NCBI RefSeq assembly: GCF_007004135.1
Contig: NZ_VJMG01000001.1
Coordinates: forward strand, 1-64,000
Direction of reading: 5' to 3'
Length of the DNA: 64,000 bases
DNA from: Affinirhizobium straminoryzae
GTDB taxonomy: Bacteria; Pseudomonadota; Alphaproteobacteria; Rhizobiales; Rhizobiaceae
The translations under genes were made by a program, and so were the position numbers. The notes under the pieces are model-generated. The model had not been told where the DNA came from. It did no database searches and was given only the letters and a program-made list of their open reading frames with translations. This document shows positions 1 to 7,447 of this stretch, piece after piece (the stretch's first letter is position 1; every line of letters begins with the position of its first letter).

Positions 1-924
1 GCCCCGTCACTCGCGCCATTCTTTTTCCTCCTCCTTGCCTCCGTCGTCGCGCTCCGGGTTCACGCCGGTTCGCCGCATGCGTCCGTTGCGGGGAGATGGC
101 GTTTTTTATCGCGCGCTGATCCTGCAGCGGTTGCGGACCTCTGCCCATTGTTTGTCGTCGTGTCGCTGGCGGGGCTCTGCTCGTTCTGCTGCGTTGCAGC
201 ATGAGGCGCTCGGGGCTTCACCCAACTGATGCGGTGGAAAGGGGGGGGCTCGTGTCCGATGGTTGCCTGCGTCGAGCGCACGGCGGGGGTGCGTCCACCC
301 GTCGTTGCGCGCTGTCCTGCACGCGTGCTGCGCAGGGCCGTGCCGGTTGGGTGTCGCACGGCGACGCCGATTGTCGGTCGTATCGGGTGGGTGCCTCAGC
401 TTAACATGCGTTCGGCTCAGCAGTCATTTTTCCGTGATGGTCGCTGTGTGTTGCGGGGGTGCGTCACGGTGCCGGGGACCCGGTGCCGGTTCAGTGCCAA
501 GTCACGGAAATATGGCAGACTCTCGCATTTGAGGGTATGCTCATATAAATGCCGAGACCCTATTGCGTTCGGTTTGGCGCGGTCCTATCTCTGCTCTGGC
601 GGGTGAGACAGCGCCGCGCTCTGCCGCGGGTGTCTCTCCGGTCCGGGCGGTCTTCTCGCCGGACTTTAACGTGATGTGAGAAATCATCTTTTCGGGCCTG
701 TCTCATGCGGAAGGTCCCTTCTTTCGGCCTCTTCGAGCCGAGTCTGAATCAACAACGACCGGCCGCGGCACTTTGTGTCATTTTGGTGCTGGATGTGGCG
801 CTCAAAGGTCTTGCGCCGGGATGCGGCCTGCGCTAGTCACGGCTTGTTGCAATGCACGTTCGCTTGCCGCGCATTCGCTCACGTGCCGCCCCGGGCACCG
901 CTTGGCAAGCAGGGATCGAATACC
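1..924. other. Long A-poor spacer upstream of the nuo operon
   Basis: I see no convincing gene, tRNA or strong terminator here. The open frames are short, overlap one another in all frames and have no good ribosome binding site. By hand count, bases 121-420 of the plus strand hold about 28 A against about 70 T, an unusual strand skew that ordinary coding DNA around it does not show. The nuo promoter presumably lies in the last 300 bases, but I could not pick a reliable -35/-10 pair. Confidence 0.5.
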
Positions 925-1290
925 ATGACTGAACTTCTCAGTTCCTATGTCCCGATCGCGATTTTCATCGGAATCTCCCTCGTGATCGGCCTGGCGCTTC
1001 TGATTGCGCCGTTCGCCGTTGCCTACAAGGCGCCCGATTCGGAAAAGCTCTCGGCATACGAGTGCGGCTTTAACGCCTTCGACGACGCGCGCATGAAGTT
1101 CGACATTCGCTTCTACCTGGTGTCGATCCTCTTCATCATCTTCGACCTCGAAGTCGCCTTCCTGTTCCCCTGGGCCGTGTCCTTCGGCGCGATCGGCTGG
1201 TTCGGCTTCTGGTCCATGATGGTGTTCCTCGGCGTTCTCACCATCGGCTTCATCTATGAATGGAAGAAAGGAGCACTCGAATGGGAGTGA
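925..1290 (+). CDS. nuoA: NADH-quinone oxidoreductase subunit A
   Basis: Membrane subunit of proton-pumping complex I, sitting at the junction between the membrane arm and the quinone-binding peripheral arm. The product is 121 aa, normal for NuoA. Three membrane helices are visible at about residues 8-33, 62-83 and 88-111. The family hallmarks YECGF (45-49) and the acidic helix with FDLEVAF (73-79) are intact. An upstream in-frame start at 775 would add about 50 residues with no family counterpart, so the ATG at 925 is preferred. First gene of the operon; its last bases overlap the nuoB start. Confidence 0.97.
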   Translation: MTELLSSYVPIAIFIGISLVIGLALLIAPFAVAYKAPDSEKLSAYECGFNAFDDARMKFDIRFYLVSILFIIFDLEVAFLFPWAVSFGAIGWFGFWSMMVFLGVLTIGFIYEWKKGALEWE

Positions 1291-1862
1291 TCGATCCTTC
1301 GTCCACCCTCGTTGCGCCGCAGCCCAAGGGGATCATCGATCCCAACACGGGCAAGCCCATCGGCAGCGACGACGCTTTCTTCGGCGAGATCAACAATGAG
1401 CTCGCCGACAAGGGGTTTCTGGTGACCTCAACCGATGAGCTCATCAACTGGGCGCGCACCGGCTCGCTGATGTGGATGACCTTTGGTCTCGCCTGCTGCG
1501 CCGTGGAAATGATGCAGCTGTCCATGCCGCGCTACGACGTCGAGCGCTTCGGCTTTGCGCCGCGCGCCAGCCCGCGCCAGTCCGACGTGATGATCGTGGC
1601 CGGCACGCTGACCAACAAGATGGCGCCGGCGCTGCGCAAGGTCTATGACCAGATGCCCGAGCCGCGCTACGTCATCTCCATGGGCTCCTGCGCCAATGGC
1701 GGCGGCTATTATCACTATTCCTACTCGGTGGTCCGCGGCTGCGACCGCGTCGTACCTGTCGATATCTACGTTCCGGGCTGTCCCCCCACGGCAGAGGCCC
1801 TGCTGTACGGGGTCCTTCTGCTGCAGAAGAAGATCCGCCGGACCGGTACGATCGAGCGCTGA
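1281..1862 (+). CDS. nuoB: NADH-quinone oxidoreductase subunit B
   Basis: Peripheral-arm subunit of complex I that binds iron-sulfur cluster N2, the last cluster before quinone. The 193-aa product carries the four expected cysteine ligands: adjacent Cys72-Cys73, Cys137 in GSCANGGG, and Cys167 in YVPGCPPT. The start at ATG 1281 is chosen because AAGGAG lies about 8 bases upstream and because a start at 1260 lies inside nuoA without a site. The start overlaps the nuoA stop by 10 bases, so translation is probably coupled. Confidence 0.97.
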   Translation: MGVIDPSSTLVAPQPKGIIDPNTGKPIGSDDAFFGEINNELADKGFLVTSTDELINWARTGSLMWMTFGLACCAVEMMQLSMPRYDVERFGFAPRASPRQSDVMIVAGTLTNKMAPALRKVYDQMPEPRYVISMGSCANGGGYYHYSYSVVRGCDRVVPVDIYVPGCPPTAEALLYGVLLLQKKIRRTGTIER

Positions 1863-1877
1863 GGGCGAGGACCTGAC

Positions 1878-2480
1878 ATGAATGAAGCCCTGAACGAATT
1901 TGCCGCCTACCTGGCCGAGGCACGGCCGGGTCTGTTTGTCGAAGCCAAGGTGGCCTTCGGCGAGCTGACGCTGACGGTGGAAGCCGACAAGCTGCTTTCG
2001 CTCGTCACCTTCCTGCGCGACGACGTGCAGTCCGGTTTCGTCAACCTGATCGATGTCTGTGGTGTCGACTGGCCCAAGCGCGAGCGTCGCTTCGACGTGG
2101 TCTATCACCTGATGTCGCCACGTCAGAACATGCGCATCCGCCTGAAGGTGGAAACCGCCGAGGACGTGCCGGTTCCCTCGCTCACGGGCATCTTCCCGGG
2201 CGCCGACTGGTTCGAGCGTGAAGCCTGGGACCTCTACGGCATCCTCTTCACCGGCCATCCGGACCTGCGCCGCATCCTGACGGATTACGGCTTCGAAGGT
2301 CATCCGCTCCGCAAGGATTTCCCGACCACCGGTTTCGTCGAGGTTCGCTACGACGACAGCGCCAAGCGCGTCGTCTACGAGCCCGTTGAACTGCGCCAGG
2401 AGTTCCGCAGCTTCGATTTCCTGAGCCCCTGGGAAGGCACGGACTATGTGCTGCCGGGGGATGAGAAGGCCAAGGCTTGA
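1878..2480 (+). CDS. nuoC: NADH-quinone oxidoreductase subunit C
   Basis: The 30-kDa subunit of the complex I connecting module. The product is 200 aa and is a stand-alone NuoC, not the NuoCD fusion of enterobacteria. The C-terminal half carries the signature [12 protein letters not shown] followed by [19 protein letters not shown], typical of the family. It lies 15 bases after nuoB. In most rhizobia nuoD follows at once; here about 490 bases holding a four-helix-bundle gene intervene. Confidence 0.97.
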   Translation: MNEALNEFAAYLAEARPGLFVEAKVAFGELTLTVEADKLLSLVTFLRDDVQSGFVNLIDVCGVDWPKRERRFDVVYHLMSPRQNMRIRLKVETAEDVPVPSLTGIFPGADWFEREAWDLYGILFTGHPDLRRILTDYGFEGHPLRKDFPTTGFVEVRYDDSAKRVVYEPVELRQEFRSFDFLSPWEGTDYVLPGDEKAKA

Positions 2481-2493
2481 TTGGGTTTTAGGG

Positions 2494-2522
2494 CGAATAG
2501 CGAGTAGCGAATAGCGAATAGT
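2494..2522 (+). repeat. Left arm: four tandem CGAATAG heptamers
   Basis: Four consecutive 7-bp units, CGAATAG, CGAGTAG, CGAATAG, CGAATAG, begin 13 bases after the nuoC stop. They are the reverse complement of the array at 2926-2954. The 22 bases 2501-2522 match the reverse complement of 2926-2947 with one mismatch (base 2504). Together the arrays bracket the four-helix-bundle gene and could form a long stem in the nuo transcript. Confidence 0.9.
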
Positions 2523-2576
2523 TGTCGCCACAACGAAAGGATTAGGCAGACGATCAGCTCTTACAAGGATCTCAAG

Positions 2577-2912
2577 GTGTGGCAGCAAGCCATTGATCTG
2601 GCGGTTGAATGCTACCGCTGCACCGAGAGCTTTCCAAAGAGCGAGGCTTGCGGACTGACAGCCCAGATACGACGTGCGGCGGCATCGGTCGCCGCCAATA
2701 TCGCGGAAGGGCATGGTCGGGAAAATACCGGAAGCTTCGTGCAGTTTCTGAGGATTGCTCAAGGGTCGCTGAAGGAGTTGGAAACGCACATGATCATTGC
2801 GCGGAGGGTCGATATTCTCCCGCAGCAGCCGTTTCAAAGCTTGATGGAGCAATGCGATGAAATCGGCCGGATGATGCGTGCGCTGATCAGAAGCCTGCAG
2901 GAGAAGACATGA
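2577..2912 (+). CDS. Four-helix-bundle protein (23S rRNA intervening-sequence protein family)
   Basis: The 111-aa frame reads as four amphipathic helices with the family landmarks VWQQAIDLAVECYR near the start, RRAAASVAANIAEGHGR in the middle, then QFLRIAQGSLKELETH. The biochemical function of the family is not established; it includes proteins coded by rRNA intervening sequences and relatives of retroelement accessory proteins. Homologues begin about ten residues earlier, and the matching segment ISSYKDLK is encoded just upstream, but back to the stop at 2505 there is no ATG, GTG or TTG, only ATT (2541), ATC (2553) or ATA (2511). The real start may therefore be a non-standard codon, or the gene uses the GTG at 2577. 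It stands inside inverted heptamer arrays. Confidence 0.82.
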   Translation: MWQQAIDLAVECYRCTESFPKSEACGLTAQIRRAAASVAANIAEGHGRENTGSFVQFLRIAQGSLKELETHMIIARRVDILPQQPFQSLMEQCDEIGRMMRALIRSLQEKT

Positions 2913-2925
2913 GCGGTATAGACCT

Positions 2926-2954
2926 ACTATTCGCTATTCGCTATTCGCTAATCA
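2926..2954 (+). repeat. Right arm: CTATTCG heptamer array
   Basis: Three perfect CTATTCG units (2927-2933, 2934-2940, 2941-2947) followed by a decayed CTAATCA, beginning 14 bases after the stop of the four-helix-bundle gene. It is the inverted counterpart of the array at 2494-2522. The nuoD ribosome binding site GGAG (2962-2965) starts right after it. Confidence 0.9.
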
Positions 2955-2972
2955 CCAGCGCGGAGCGCGCCA

Positions 2973-4163
2973 ATGACTGAACATAACGTCCGCAATTTCA
3001 ACATCAACTTCGGGCCGCAGCATCCTGCGGCTCACGGCGTGTTGCGGCTTGTTCTTGAGCTGGACGGCGAGATCGTCGAGCGCGTGGACCCGCATATCGG
3101 GCTTCTGCATCGCGGCACCGAGAAGCTGATCGAGAGCAAGACCTATCTGCAGGCTCTGCCCTATTTCGACCGGCTCGATTACGTCGCGCCGATGAACCAG
3201 GAGCACGCCTACTGTCTGGCGGTCGAAAAGCTGCTCGGCATCACGGTTCCGATCCGTGGCCAGCTGATCCGCGTTCTCTATTCGGAAATCGGCCGCATCC
3301 TCTCGCATCTGCTGAACGTCACCACGCAGGCCATGGACGTCGGCGCGCTGACGCCGCCGCTCTGGGGCTTCGAGGAGCGCGAGAAGCTGATGGTGTTTTA
3401 TGAGCGCGCCTCCGGCTCGCGCATGCACGCTGCCTATTTCCGTCCGGGCGGCGTCCATCAGGACCTGCCGGTCGAGCTGGTGGAAGATATCGGCAAGTGG
3501 TGCGATGCCTTCCCGAACGCGCTCGATGACATCGATGCGCTAATCACTGACAACCGTATCTTCAAGCAGCGCAACGTCGATATCGGCGTGGTGAAGCTGG
3601 AAGATGCCTGGGCCTGGGGCTTTTCGGGCGTGATGGTGCGCGGTTCGGGCGCCAAGTGGGACCTGCGCAAGTCGCAGCCCTACGAGTGCTATGCGGATCT
3701 CGATTTCGACATCATGATCGGCAAGAACGGCGACTGCTACGATCGCTACCTGATCCGCATGTTCGAGATGCGCGAAGCGGTGAAGATCATGAAGCAGTGC
3801 GTCAATCGCCTGCTGTCCGACGCCAAGACCGGTCCGGTGTCGTCGATCGACGGCAAGATCGTTCCGCCGAAGCGCGGCGAGATGAAGCGGTCGATGGAAG
3901 CGCTGATCCATCACTTCAAGCTCTACACCGAAGGCTTCCACGTGCCGGAAGGCGAGGTCTACGCCGCCGTCGAGGCGCCGAAGGGCGAATTCGGCGTCTA
4001 TCTCGTCGGCGACGGCACCAACAAGCCGTATCGCTGCAAGATCCGCGCCCCGGGTTATGCGCATCTGCAGGCCATGGATTTCCTGTGCCGCGGCCACCAG
4101 CTGGCGGACGTCTCGGCCATCCTCGGCTCGATCGATATCGTGTTCGGAGAGGTGGACCGCTGA
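2973..4163 (+). CDS. nuoD: NADH-quinone oxidoreductase subunit D
   Basis: The 49-kDa subunit of complex I, forming with NuoB the quinone reduction site. The product is 396 aa, the usual alphaproteobacterial length, with the N-terminal [18 protein letters not shown] signature and the [14 protein letters not shown] and [10 protein letters not shown] segments. The ATG at 2973 follows GGAG by 7 bases. Its stop shares bases with the start of the next small gene (TGATG), which suggests coupling. Confidence 0.97.
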   Translation: MTEHNVRNFNINFGPQHPAAHGVLRLVLELDGEIVERVDPHIGLLHRGTEKLIESKTYLQALPYFDRLDYVAPMNQEHAYCLAVEKLLGITVPIRGQLIRVLYSEIGRILSHLLNVTTQAMDVGALTPPLWGFEEREKLMVFYERASGSRMHAAYFRPGGVHQDLPVELVEDIGKWCDAFPNALDDIDALITDNRIFKQRNVDIGVVKLEDAWAWGFSGVMVRGSGAKWDLRKSQPYECYADLDFDIMIGKNGDCYDRYLIRMFEMREAVKIMKQCVNRLLSDAKTGPVSSIDGKIVPPKRGEMKRSMEALIHHFKLYTEGFHVPEGEVYAAVEAPKGEFGVYLVGDGTNKPYRCKIRAPGYAHLQAMDFLCRGHQLADVSAILGSIDIVFGEVDR

Positions 4164-4411
4164 TGGGCCGAACGCTCCTCCTTCTTGGCGGTCTGCTCGT
4201 TTCGGGTCCTGCGCTGGCGCAGACCTCCGAGCCGAGTACGCAAGGCGGTGGAGCATCGGAGACCATGGCGCATCTGCTCTCCAGGGAGTATGAAATCAAG
4301 GCGGCCGTGCCCAATGGAACGAAGCTCATCGTTTTCCTGCAGAAGGGCACGTCAGCTTATGCCTGTGAATTCGTGAGTGTCACGAAGACGCGGTGCGGAT
4401 CTGTCAATTGA
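4163..4411 (+). CDS. Small secreted protein of the nuo operon, unknown function
   Basis: An 82-aa protein. Residues 1-19 form a clear signal peptide (positive start, a leucine/glycine-rich core, ending PALA before Gln20), so the mature part of about 63 residues is predicted to be periplasmic. It contains two cysteines (in YACEF and TRCGS) that could pair. The start codon overlaps the nuoD stop and the gene ends 16 bases before nuoE, so it is transcribed within the operon. It matches no complex I subunit I know; a role in assembly or periplasmic quality control would be guesswork. Confidence 0.75.
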   Translation: MGRTLLLLGGLLVSGPALAQTSEPSTQGGGASETMAHLLSREYEIKAAVPNGTKLIVFLQKGTSAYACEFVSVTKTRCGSVN

Positions 4412-4427
4412 TAAGGCGTGAGAAAGA

Positions 4428-5228
4428 ATGTCCGTTCGTCGACTAGCCGAAGATCAGTTCCAGCCGGCAGCCTTTGCCTTCACTGCGGATAACGCCGCAT
4501 GGGCGGAGGCGACGATCCGGAAATATCCCGAGGGTCGCCAGCAATCGGCGGTCATCCCTCTGCTCATGCGTGCGCAGGAGCAGGATGGGTGGGTCACCCG
4601 CGCGGCGATCGAGTTCATCGCGCAGAAGCTCGCGATGCCCTATATCCGCGTGCTGGAGGTGGCGACCTTCTACACCCAGTTCCAGCTGAAGCCGATCGGC
4701 ACGAAGGCCCATATCCAGGTCTGCGGCACAACGCCCTGCATGCTGCGTGGTTCCGAGGCGCTGATGGATGTCTGCAAGCGCAAGATCCATCACGAGCCCC
4801 TGGAGCGCAACGAAAGCGGCACGCTGTCATGGGAAGAGGTCGAATGTCAGGGCGCCTGCGTCAACGCGCCGATGGTGATCATCTTCAAGGATGCCTATGA
4901 GGACCTGACGCCCGAGCGTCTGGAAGAGATCATCGACGCGTTCGAGGCAGGCAAGGGCGCAGAGGTCAAGACCGGCCCGCAGATCGACCGCCACACCTCG
5001 GCGCCGGAAGGTGGCCCGGTGACGCTGCTCGACGACATCAAGCCTGTGCGCACCAATCTGGATCCGAAGCCGGCCGAAGAGGCCGTGTCGGTTCCGCCCG
5101 GCGATGCCGCGCGCCCGAAGGATACCGCCGCAGAGACGAACCCGGCCGTGAAGACGCCGGCGACGGCACCGGCGGCGGCGGAAGCCAATGCCAAGGCCGC
5201 CGAGACCAACGACGGCACGAAGAAGTAA
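4428..5228 (+). CDS. nuoE: NADH-quinone oxidoreductase subunit E
   Basis: The 24-kDa subunit of the NADH-oxidising module, binding [2Fe-2S] cluster N1a. The thioredoxin-like core occupies about residues 1-170, with ligands Cys99, Cys104, Cys140 and Cys144 (CGTTPC and CQGAC). The product is 266 aa, roughly 100 longer than enterobacterial NuoE: the tail from about residue 175 is rich in Ala, Pro, Lys and Glu and looks disordered. Extended NuoE tails are common in alphaproteobacteria. The gene starts 16 bases after the small secreted-protein gene. Confidence 0.96.
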   Translation: MSVRRLAEDQFQPAAFAFTADNAAWAEATIRKYPEGRQQSAVIPLLMRAQEQDGWVTRAAIEFIAQKLAMPYIRVLEVATFYTQFQLKPIGTKAHIQVCGTTPCMLRGSEALMDVCKRKIHHEPLERNESGTLSWEEVECQGACVNAPMVIIFKDAYEDLTPERLEEIIDAFEAGKGAEVKTGPQIDRHTSAPEGGPVTLLDDIKPVRTNLDPKPAEEAVSVPPGDAARPKDTAAETNPAVKTPATAPAAAEANAKAAETNDGTKK

Positions 5229-5343
5229 GCAGATCCGGGGAAGGGGCGGGACGCCTTCTTCCCCCGGGCCGCACCCGGCAGACCGGGCGCATCACGCATT
5301 TGACAAGCCGGCCGGAAGTGGCCGCGGACTGGTGGAATAGATC

Positions 5344-6648
5344 ATGTTGAAAGATCAGGATCGCATCTTTACCAACATCTACGGCCTCAAGGACAAGTCG
5401 CTGAAGGGCGCGATGAGCCGTGGCCACTGGGACGGCACCAAAGAGATCATCGAAAAGGGCCGCGACTGGATCATCAACGAGATGAAGGCATCCGGTCTGC
5501 GCGGTCGCGGCGGCGCCGGCTTCCCCACGGGCCTCAAGTGGTCCTTCATGCCGAAGGAATCGGATGGCCGTCCGCATTACCTCGTCGTCAATGCCGACGA
5601 GTCGGAGCCCGGCACCTGCAAGGACCGCGAGATCATGCGCCACGATCCGCATACGCTGATCGAAGGCTGCGTGATCGCCGGTTTCGCCATGGGCGCCCAC
5701 ACCGCCTATATCTACGTGCGCGGCGAATACATGCGCGAGCGCGAGGCGCTGCAGGCGGCAATCGACGAATGCTATGACGCGGGCCTGCTCGGCCGCAACG
5801 CCAAGACCGGCTGGGATTTCGACGTCTACGTCCATCACGGCGCCGGCGCCTATATCTGCGGCGAGGAAACCGCGCTGCTCGAAAGCCTCGAAGGCAAGAA
5901 GGGCCAGCCGCGCCTCAAGCCGCCGTTCCCGGCAAATATGGGTCTCTACGGCTGCCCGACCACGGTCAACAACGTCGAATCGATTGCGGTTGCCCCGACC
6001 ATCCTGCGTCGCGGCGCCTCCTGGTTCTCCTCCTTCGGTCGTCCGAACAATGTCGGCACCAAGCTGTTCATGGTTTCCGGTCACGTCAACAAGCCCTGCA
6101 CCTTCGAGGAGCAGATGGGCCTGACGTTCCGCGAGATCATCGAGCATCACTGCGGCGGCATCCGCGGCGGCTGGGACAATCTGCTTGCCGTCATCCCCGG
6201 CGGCGCTTCCTGTCCGGTCGTCAAGGGCGAGGACATGAAGGATGCGATCATGGACTTCGACGGCATGCGCGACGTGAAGTCGTCGTTCGGCACCGGCGGC
6301 ATGATCGTGATGGACAAGTCGACCGACATCATCAAGGCGATCTGGCGCATTGCCGCCTTCTTCAAGCACGAGAGCTGCGGCCAGTGCACGCCCTGCCGCG
6401 AAGGCACCGGCTGGATGATGCGCGTTCTCGAGCGCATGGTGCAGGGCAAGGCGCAGAAGCGCGAAATCGACATGCTGTTCCAGGTCTCCAAGCAGATCGA
6501 GGGGCACACGATCTGCGCGCTGGGTGATGCGGCTGCCTGGCCGATCCAGGGCCTGATCCGCAACTTCCGCCCGGAAATCGAAGCGCGCATCGACCAGTAC
6601 ACGGCCAATGCGACCAGGGACGGCGCTGTTCTGGTGGCTGCGGAGTAA
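5344..6648 (+). CDS. nuoF: NADH-quinone oxidoreductase subunit F
   Basis: The 51-kDa subunit that binds NADH, FMN and [4Fe-4S] cluster N3. The product is 434 aa. The glycine-rich NADH/FMN segment [13 protein letters not shown] lies near residue 55, [13 protein letters not shown] near 85, and the cluster motif [13 protein letters not shown] near 345 with a fourth cysteine in TICALGDAA. It is separated from nuoE by about 115 bases with no other gene. The following helix-hairpin-helix gene starts 6 bases after the stop. Confidence 0.97.
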   Translation: MLKDQDRIFTNIYGLKDKSLKGAMSRGHWDGTKEIIEKGRDWIINEMKASGLRGRGGAGFPTGLKWSFMPKESDGRPHYLVVNADESEPGTCKDREIMRHDPHTLIEGCVIAGFAMGAHTAYIYVRGEYMREREALQAAIDECYDAGLLGRNAKTGWDFDVYVHHGAGAYICGEETALLESLEGKKGQPRLKPPFPANMGLYGCPTTVNNVESIAVAPTILRRGASWFSSFGRPNNVGTKLFMVSGHVNKPCTFEEQMGLTFREIIEHHCGGIRGGWDNLLAVIPGGASCPVVKGEDMKDAIMDFDGMRDVKSSFGTGGMIVMDKSTDIIKAIWRIAAFFKHESCGQCTPCREGTGWMMRVLERMVQGKAQKREIDMLFQVSKQIEGHTICALGDAAAWPIQGLIRNFRPEIEARIDQYTANATRDGAVLVAAE

Positions 6649-6654
6649 GCACGA

Positions 6655-7383
6655 ATGGCGGACGGGACAAACGGCAAGGATCGGGAAAAGCAGGGGCCGG
6701 CGTCGTCGCTCGGCTTCACGCTGCCCTTTGCCGATGAAGTTCCCGCAGGCACTTTGGCCAATCCGGTCGCAGTGATGGCTGCTGCAACGGCGGCCAGTGT
6801 CGCGATCGGCACACAGTTCGCCACCGCCTTTCTCGGCCTGATGCAGGCCTCGATGGAGGCGGTTGGGCGGGCCGACGCAAGGGATACGGCGCCGCAGCCG
6901 GCCGAGCCGAAGGGGGCGGAAGTCAAGGATGCCGAAGCCAGGAGCGCGGTTCCTGAGGTGAAGACCGAATCGGCCCCGGCTGCCACGGTCGTGGCCGCAG
7001 CCGAAGCGCCGGTCGTGACGCCGAAGGCCGCCACGCCCAAGCCGGTCCGCAAGGCGGCCGAGCCTGCCGAGAAGGCGACGGCCAAGGCCGCGACCAGGCG
7101 CAGCAAGGTTGCACCCTCGGTGGCGGAGCCGGTGAAGGCGCCGGCTGCGAAGGCAAAGGCATCGAAGCCTGCCGCCCGCAAGGCGAAGGCGGATGACCTG
7201 AAGAAGATCTCGGGCATCGGCCCGAAGCTGGAAGACCTGCTGAACGGCATGGGTGTGGCGCATTATGCCGCCATCGCCGCTTGGACGGAGAAGGACGTGG
7301 AGCATTTCGACCGGGAGCTGGGGCTCGACGGCCGCATTGCCAAGGATGATTGGATCGCGCAGGCCAAGGCGCTGCTGCGGTGA
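6655..7383 (+). CDS. Helix-hairpin-helix protein encoded in the nuo operon
   Basis: A 242-aa protein in two parts. The first 175 residues include a hydrophobic stretch around 38-62 and then an Ala/Lys/Pro-rich, low-complexity linker. The last 64 residues form a compact domain starting DDLKKISGIGPKLEDLLN, a helix-hairpin-helix fold like that found at the end of some alphaproteobacterial NuoE proteins. Such folds usually bind DNA, but here the context is complex I. The gene lies 6 bases after nuoF, so co-expression is near certain; the role is unknown. Confidence 0.8.
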   Translation: MADGTNGKDREKQGPASSLGFTLPFADEVPAGTLANPVAVMAAATAASVAIGTQFATAFLGLMQASMEAVGRADARDTAPQPAEPKGAEVKDAEARSAVPEVKTESAPAATVVAAAEAPVVTPKAATPKPVRKAAEPAEKATAKAATRRSKVAPSVAEPVKAPAAKAKASKPAARKAKADDLKKISGIGPKLEDLLNGMGVAHYAAIAAWTEKDVEHFDRELGLDGRIAKDDWIAQAKALLR

Positions 7384-7447
7384 CGGAATGTGTCGCCGGC
7401 TTCTCTTCGCAAGAGGGCAGGGGACTGGAAACAGGACGTAAGTGACG

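Larger units (their letters stand above)
2494..2954 (+). mobile_element. Putative four-helix-bundle cassette inserted in nuo operon
   Basis: A unit of about 460 bp consisting of inverted heptamer arrays around one small gene of the 23S-rRNA-intervening-sequence (four-helix-bundle) protein family. It separates nuoC from nuoD, which are normally adjacent. There is no transposase and I see no target duplication beyond the arrays, so mobility is an inference from the bracketed layout. Related proteins in Leptospira and Coxiella are encoded inside rRNA intervening sequences, which also have inverted ends. The cassette keeps the plus orientation and leaves nuoD with its own ribosome binding site. 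Confidence 0.45.

Noticed and set aside
35-606. Overlapping short frames in the first 600 bases
   Set aside because: Compositional artefacts of an A-poor strand; no start site, no recognisable protein.
2494-2954. CRISPR array reading of the heptamer repeats
   Set aside because: Units are 7 bp, contiguous and without spacers; no cas genes are present.
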